Source: Candidatus Hydrogenedentota bacterium (GTDB lineage: Bacteria; Hydrogenedentota; Hydrogenedentia; Hydrogenedentiales; CAITNO01). Taken from it: DNA of 8,528 bases. The translations under genes were made by a program, and so were the position numbers. The notes beneath the pieces were generated by a model that did not search any database, was not told where the DNA came from, and worked only from the letters and a program-made list of their open reading frames with translations. Of the stretch, positions 6,247 through 8,528 are shown piece by piece. Location of the stretch: the NCBI GenBank assembly GCA_903922535.1, contig CAIXUF010001388.1:1-8528 (forward strand), in the 5' to 3' direction. How positions within the stretch are numbered: position 1 is the first letter of the stretch; every line of letters starts with the position of its first letter.

Positions 6247-7194
6247 TCACACCGGAATCCTGATGTTCTGAACGATTTCGGAGATAATGCGCTCGCGCTC
6301 GCGGGCGGATGCGGAAAGGTCGGCGCCGCGCGCGCGGACCAGGACGCGGTGGCCCAGAACGGGGGTGGCCAGGGCCTTCACATCGCCCGGCGTCACATAG
6401 TCGCGCCCCTCCACCATCGCCCTTGCCTGGCTCGCCTCATAGAGCCCCTGGCTCCCGCGGGGCGACGCGCCCAGGCGTATCTGCTCGTGCGACCGGGTTG
6501 CCCGCACGATTTGGAGGATGTATTGCTGGACGCTCTCATCGACCCGGACCCTGCTGACCAGCCCCTGAAGGGCGATAAGATCGGAGGCGGAAATAGCAGG
6601 TGCCAGACCGGCGATGGCGTCCATGGGATCATGGCGGCGCATGATCCTGAGTTCGTCCCCCTCGGGCGGATAACCCACCTCGACCCGGAGCATAAAACGG
6701 TCCAGTTGGGACTCGGGAAGCGTGTAGGTGCCTTCATGCTCTATCGGGTTCTGGGTGGCGATGACCATGAAAGGCCTGGGCAGTTCGTGCGAGACACCGT
6801 CGATGGAAACCGTGTACTCGCTCATGGCCTCAAGCAGCGCGCTCTGCGTCTTGGGCGGTGTGCGGTTGATCTCGTCGGCCAGAACCACGCTGGCAAAGAT
6901 CGGGCCCCGGCGGAACTCGAACTCGGTGGTGCGCGGGTTGAGAATCGACACGCCAAGAATGTCCGACGGAAGCATGTCGCTGGTGAACTGGATGCGCGTG
7001 AAGGAGCAGTCTATCGACTTGGCGATACTCTGCGCCAGCGTGGTCTTGCCGATGCCAGGGACATCCTCAATGAGCAGATGTCCCTGGGCGAGCAGGCCAA
7101 TCACGCAGAGTTTCACCACCTCGCGCTTGCCAAACACCACCTGTTCGACGTTGGCGACGATCCGGTGAATTCTTTCAATACTGCTTTCGTCCAT
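6247..7194 (-). CDS. MoxR-family AAA+ ATPase
   Basis: The 315-residue product is a complete MoxR ATPase, a cytoplasmic AAA+ chaperone-like protein that assembles or activates partner proteins, often VWA-domain ones. Visible motifs are Walker A (DVPGIGKTT, Lys50 and Thr51), Walker B (VVLADEINR, Asp107-Glu108), sensor 1 (IATQNP, Asn149), the arginine-finger region (ESQLDRF, Arg166) and sensor 2 (GASPRGSQ, Arg226). The C-terminal lid with the DYVTPGDVKALATPVLGHR segment is typical of the family. ATG 7194 is preceded by a good SD, GAGGTG, 7 bp upstream. It is the first gene of the moxR-DUF58-transglutaminase operon and is likely transcribed from the promoter at 7231-7260. The general symbol moxR is widely used for this family, but orthology to any named subgroup is not shown. 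Confidence 0.95.
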   Translation of the reverse strand: MDESSIERIHRIVANVEQVVFGKREVVKLCVIGLLAQGHLLIEDVPGIGKTTLAQSIAKSIDCSFTRIQFTSDMLPSDILGVSILNPRTTEFEFRRGPIFASVVLADEINRTPPKTQSALLEAMSEYTVSIDGVSHELPRPFMVIATQNPIEHEGTYTLPESQLDRFMLRVEVGYPPEGDELRIMRRHDPMDAIAGLAPAISASDLIALQGLVSRVRVDESVQQYILQIVRATRSHEQIRLGASPRGSQGLYEASQARAMVEGRDYVTPGDVKALATPVLGHRVLVRARGADLSASARERERIISEIVQNIRIPV

Positions 7195-7230
7195 GCCTTT
7201 TCACCTCTGCGGCCGTCATGGCCGGACTGC

Positions 7231-7260
7231 ATTGTATCCATTTTAGGCCGCAGCGGCCAA
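7231..7260 (-). promoter_or_regulatory. Candidate sigma-70-type promoter of the moxR operon
   Basis: On the - strand TACAAT (7231-7236) forms a good -10 box and TTGGCC (7255-7260) a partial -35 box, with an 18-bp spacer. Transcription would start near 7224, giving a leader of about 30 nt before the moxR ATG. The -35 region overlaps a GGCCG-CAG-CGGCC palindrome (7246-7258), a possible operator. The promoter lies downstream of the secretin terminator, which fits a separate transcription unit. Confidence 0.5.
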
Positions 7261-7307
7261 CAGGTATTCTGTCCGTCGCCGCGGGACATTGTGACCGGCC
7301 GCCGTTG

Positions 7308-7355
7308 ACAAACAATCGGGGCGTCCGCCGGCCTCGCTGGCCTTGCGGACGCCCC
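7308..7355 (-). terminator. Intrinsic terminator after the secretin gene
   Basis: An 11-bp perfect stem (7318-7328 GGGGCGTCCGC with 7345-7355 GCGGACGCCCC) encloses a second short GGCC/GGCC pairing (7330-7333 with 7339-7342). On the - strand the stem is followed by GATTGTTTGT, a T-rich tract. It begins 31 bp beyond the secretin stop codon and separates that gene from the moxR operon. Confidence 0.82.
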
Positions 7356-7386
7356 GTTCCAATGCCACTTTCGAATCCTCGGAAGC

Positions 7387-8528
7387 TCACTCTCCGCGAC
7401 GGAACTTGAACCGGAGACTGTTGTTGTCCCTGGGGTGAAGAAGGTCCTGTTTGGCCTCGCCCCAAGCATCAGCGGTGTCACCCGGTTGGATGTCCTGTAT
7501 AATCTGTTTCTGCCGATCAGTCAACGGAACATCATCCTTGATGACATTGCAGGTGATGAAGACCAGCAGATCCTGCAGTTTCTGCGTCTGCTGGTTGGTG
7601 CGGAAGAGCATGTTGATCACCGGTATGTCGCCCAGCACGGGAATCTTCTTCGCCGTCGCGGTGGAGGAACCCTTGCGCAGGCCGCCGATAAAAACGGTCT
7701 GGCCGGAGGACATGCGCATGGTGGACTGGATTTGGCGCTTGTCCTCAATGGGAACGCCGCTGGCCAGGCCGTTTGCAAAGCTTTCCTTGCCTTCGACCGT
7801 GCAGATAATGTGGTCGTCGTTGGTGACCTGCGGGGTGACGGTGAAAATGGTGCCGACGTCCTTGAAGCGGGTGCTGGTCTGCGAACCGCCGTTGCTCGTT
7901 TGCGACAGGTCGGTGTAGGGAATTTCCTGTGAAATGCTGATCGCGGCCTGTTTGTTCTCAATGGTCATGACCACCGGATTGGACAAGAGTCGCCCGTTCT
8001 GGTTGTCCACTTCAAGCTGAATGAGCCCCTTCCAGTTGATTTTGTCCGTGAGCAGGCTGAAGTTCATCAGCCCTGCGGCGGTTTGCAGCGCGTCCATTTG
8101 CCCGGCAAGACCCAGCGCCTGAAGGGTGCCCACCTTGGGACCGTCCGCGCCCAGTGCAAGGCTGCGGGCGTTTTGGCGTTTGACAGCCTGCAAGAGCCAG
8201 TTTACTCCTGTGTCAGCCGCATCGCTGAGGCTAACGTCCACCACCATGGTCTCGATCATCACCTGTTTGACCGGCTTGTCGAGTGTCTCGACCAGTTTCT
8301 TGATCTCTTCAACCACGATCGGCATGTCGGTGACTATCAGATGCCGCGTCCGTTTGTCTCCGTTCAACTGTCCTACAGTCGGGGTGACAATCTTGCTAAG
8401 CGCCTTCACCATGTCTTCCGGTTCCGCATAGTTGAGCGCGATGGCCTCTGTCACGGTGGGCAGCACCTGCTTGCTGATATCGAGCGCTTTGACAAGTGCC
8501 GTGATTTCCTCAATGCGCGCCTTTGGCG
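7387..8528 (-). CDS. Secretin, C-terminal part (type IV pilus PilQ or type II GspD family)
   Basis: This is the last 379 residues of a secretin; the frame is open to the right edge and the N-terminus is outside the window. Secretins form the ring-shaped outer-membrane channel of type IV pili and type II or III secretion systems. Seen in order: the end of one N-domain (ARIEEITALVKAL), a NolW/N3-type domain (about 25-85, with IALNYAEPEDMVKAL and TRHLIVTDMP), the linker QVMIETMVVDVSLSD (88-102), then the secretin barrel. Barrel signatures are FTVTPQV (about 225-232), GQTVFIGGL (about 275-283), KIPVLGDIPVINMLFR (about 293-308) and LLVFITCNVI (about 320-329). A short tail rich in Asp/Gln/Lys and ending in FKFRRGE follows the barrel, with no clear S-domain for a pilotin. 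A GTG at 8466 is internal. Whether it is PilQ or GspD cannot be told without the N-terminus and upstream neighbours. The gene ends before a terminator, so it is the last of its operon. Confidence 0.93.
   Translation of the reverse strand, partial: PKARIEEITALVKALDISKQVLPTVTEAIALNYAEPEDMVKALSKIVTPTVGQLNGDKRTRHLIVTDMPIVVEEIKKLVETLDKPVKQVMIETMVVDVSLSDAADTGVNWLLQAVKRQNARSLALGADGPKVGTLQALGLAGQMDALQTAAGLMNFSLLTDKINWKGLIQLEVDNQNGRLLSNPVVMTIENKQAAISISQEIPYTDLSQTSNGGSQTSTRFKDVGTIFTVTPQVTNDDHIICTVEGKESFANGLASGVPIEDKRQIQSTMRMSSGQTVFIGGLRKGSSTATAKKIPVLGDIPVINMLFRTNQQTQKLQDLLVFITCNVIKDDVPLTDRQKQIIQDIQPGDTADAWGEAKQDLLHPRDNNSLRFKFRRGE

Noticed and set aside
4969..7308. Very long + strand open frame (779 codons) across the DUF58 and MoxR genes
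   Set aside because: It spans two well-supported genes on the other strand and shows shadow composition without family motifs.
7305..7310. TTGACA, a consensus -35 hexamer on the + strand
   Set aside because: No -10-like hexamer lies 16-18 bp downstream, where there is a GC-rich terminator stem, and no + strand gene follows.

Overview
The window is high-GC bacterial DNA with tightly packed genes. A secretin, a cleavable signal peptide and a MoxR/DUF58/transglutaminase cluster point to a Gram-negative (diderm) organism with a large genome. The gene content and the GTCCAT-type 9-bp arrays give me a weak, unverified impression of the PVC/Lentisphaerota/Hydrogenedentota neighbourhood. Nothing in the window settles the phylum. 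No mobile element, CRISPR array, tRNA or rRNA is visible.

Left part (1-2970, + strand): the 3' end of a cyclophilin-type peptidyl-prolyl isomerase gene ends at 321 and is followed by a strong intrinsic terminator (340-386). Next comes a 274-bp intergenic region. It carries two 9-bp-periodic repeat arrays in inverted orientation: ATGGACNNN-type units at 411-455 and eight GTCCATNNN units at 480-551. A perfect TATAAT box follows, in phase with the second array. This leads into a pdxA-family gene (596-1603), whose sequence resembles the PdxA2 branch, and then a secreted seven-repeat FG-GAP/VCBS beta-propeller protein (1642-2970), probably cotranscribed with pdxA.

Right part (2985-8528, - strand): reading right to left, the C-terminal part of a secretin (outer-membrane channel of a type IV pilus or type II secretion system) ends at 7387 and is followed by a hairpin terminator. 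A short promoter region then starts a three-gene operon: MoxR AAA+ ATPase, DUF58 protein, and TgpA-like membrane transglutaminase. These three genes abut or overlap (TGA-ATG junction, then an 8-bp overlap), so they are very probably translationally coupled. The cluster is a classic set in which a MoxR chaperone acts with a VWA-like DUF58 partner and a membrane-anchored transglutaminase-like enzyme facing the periplasm. The operon meets the pdxA/FG-GAP operon tail to tail, with only 14 bp between stop codons.

The coding genes belong to known families. The least explained item is the inverted pair of 9-bp arrays upstream of pdxA.
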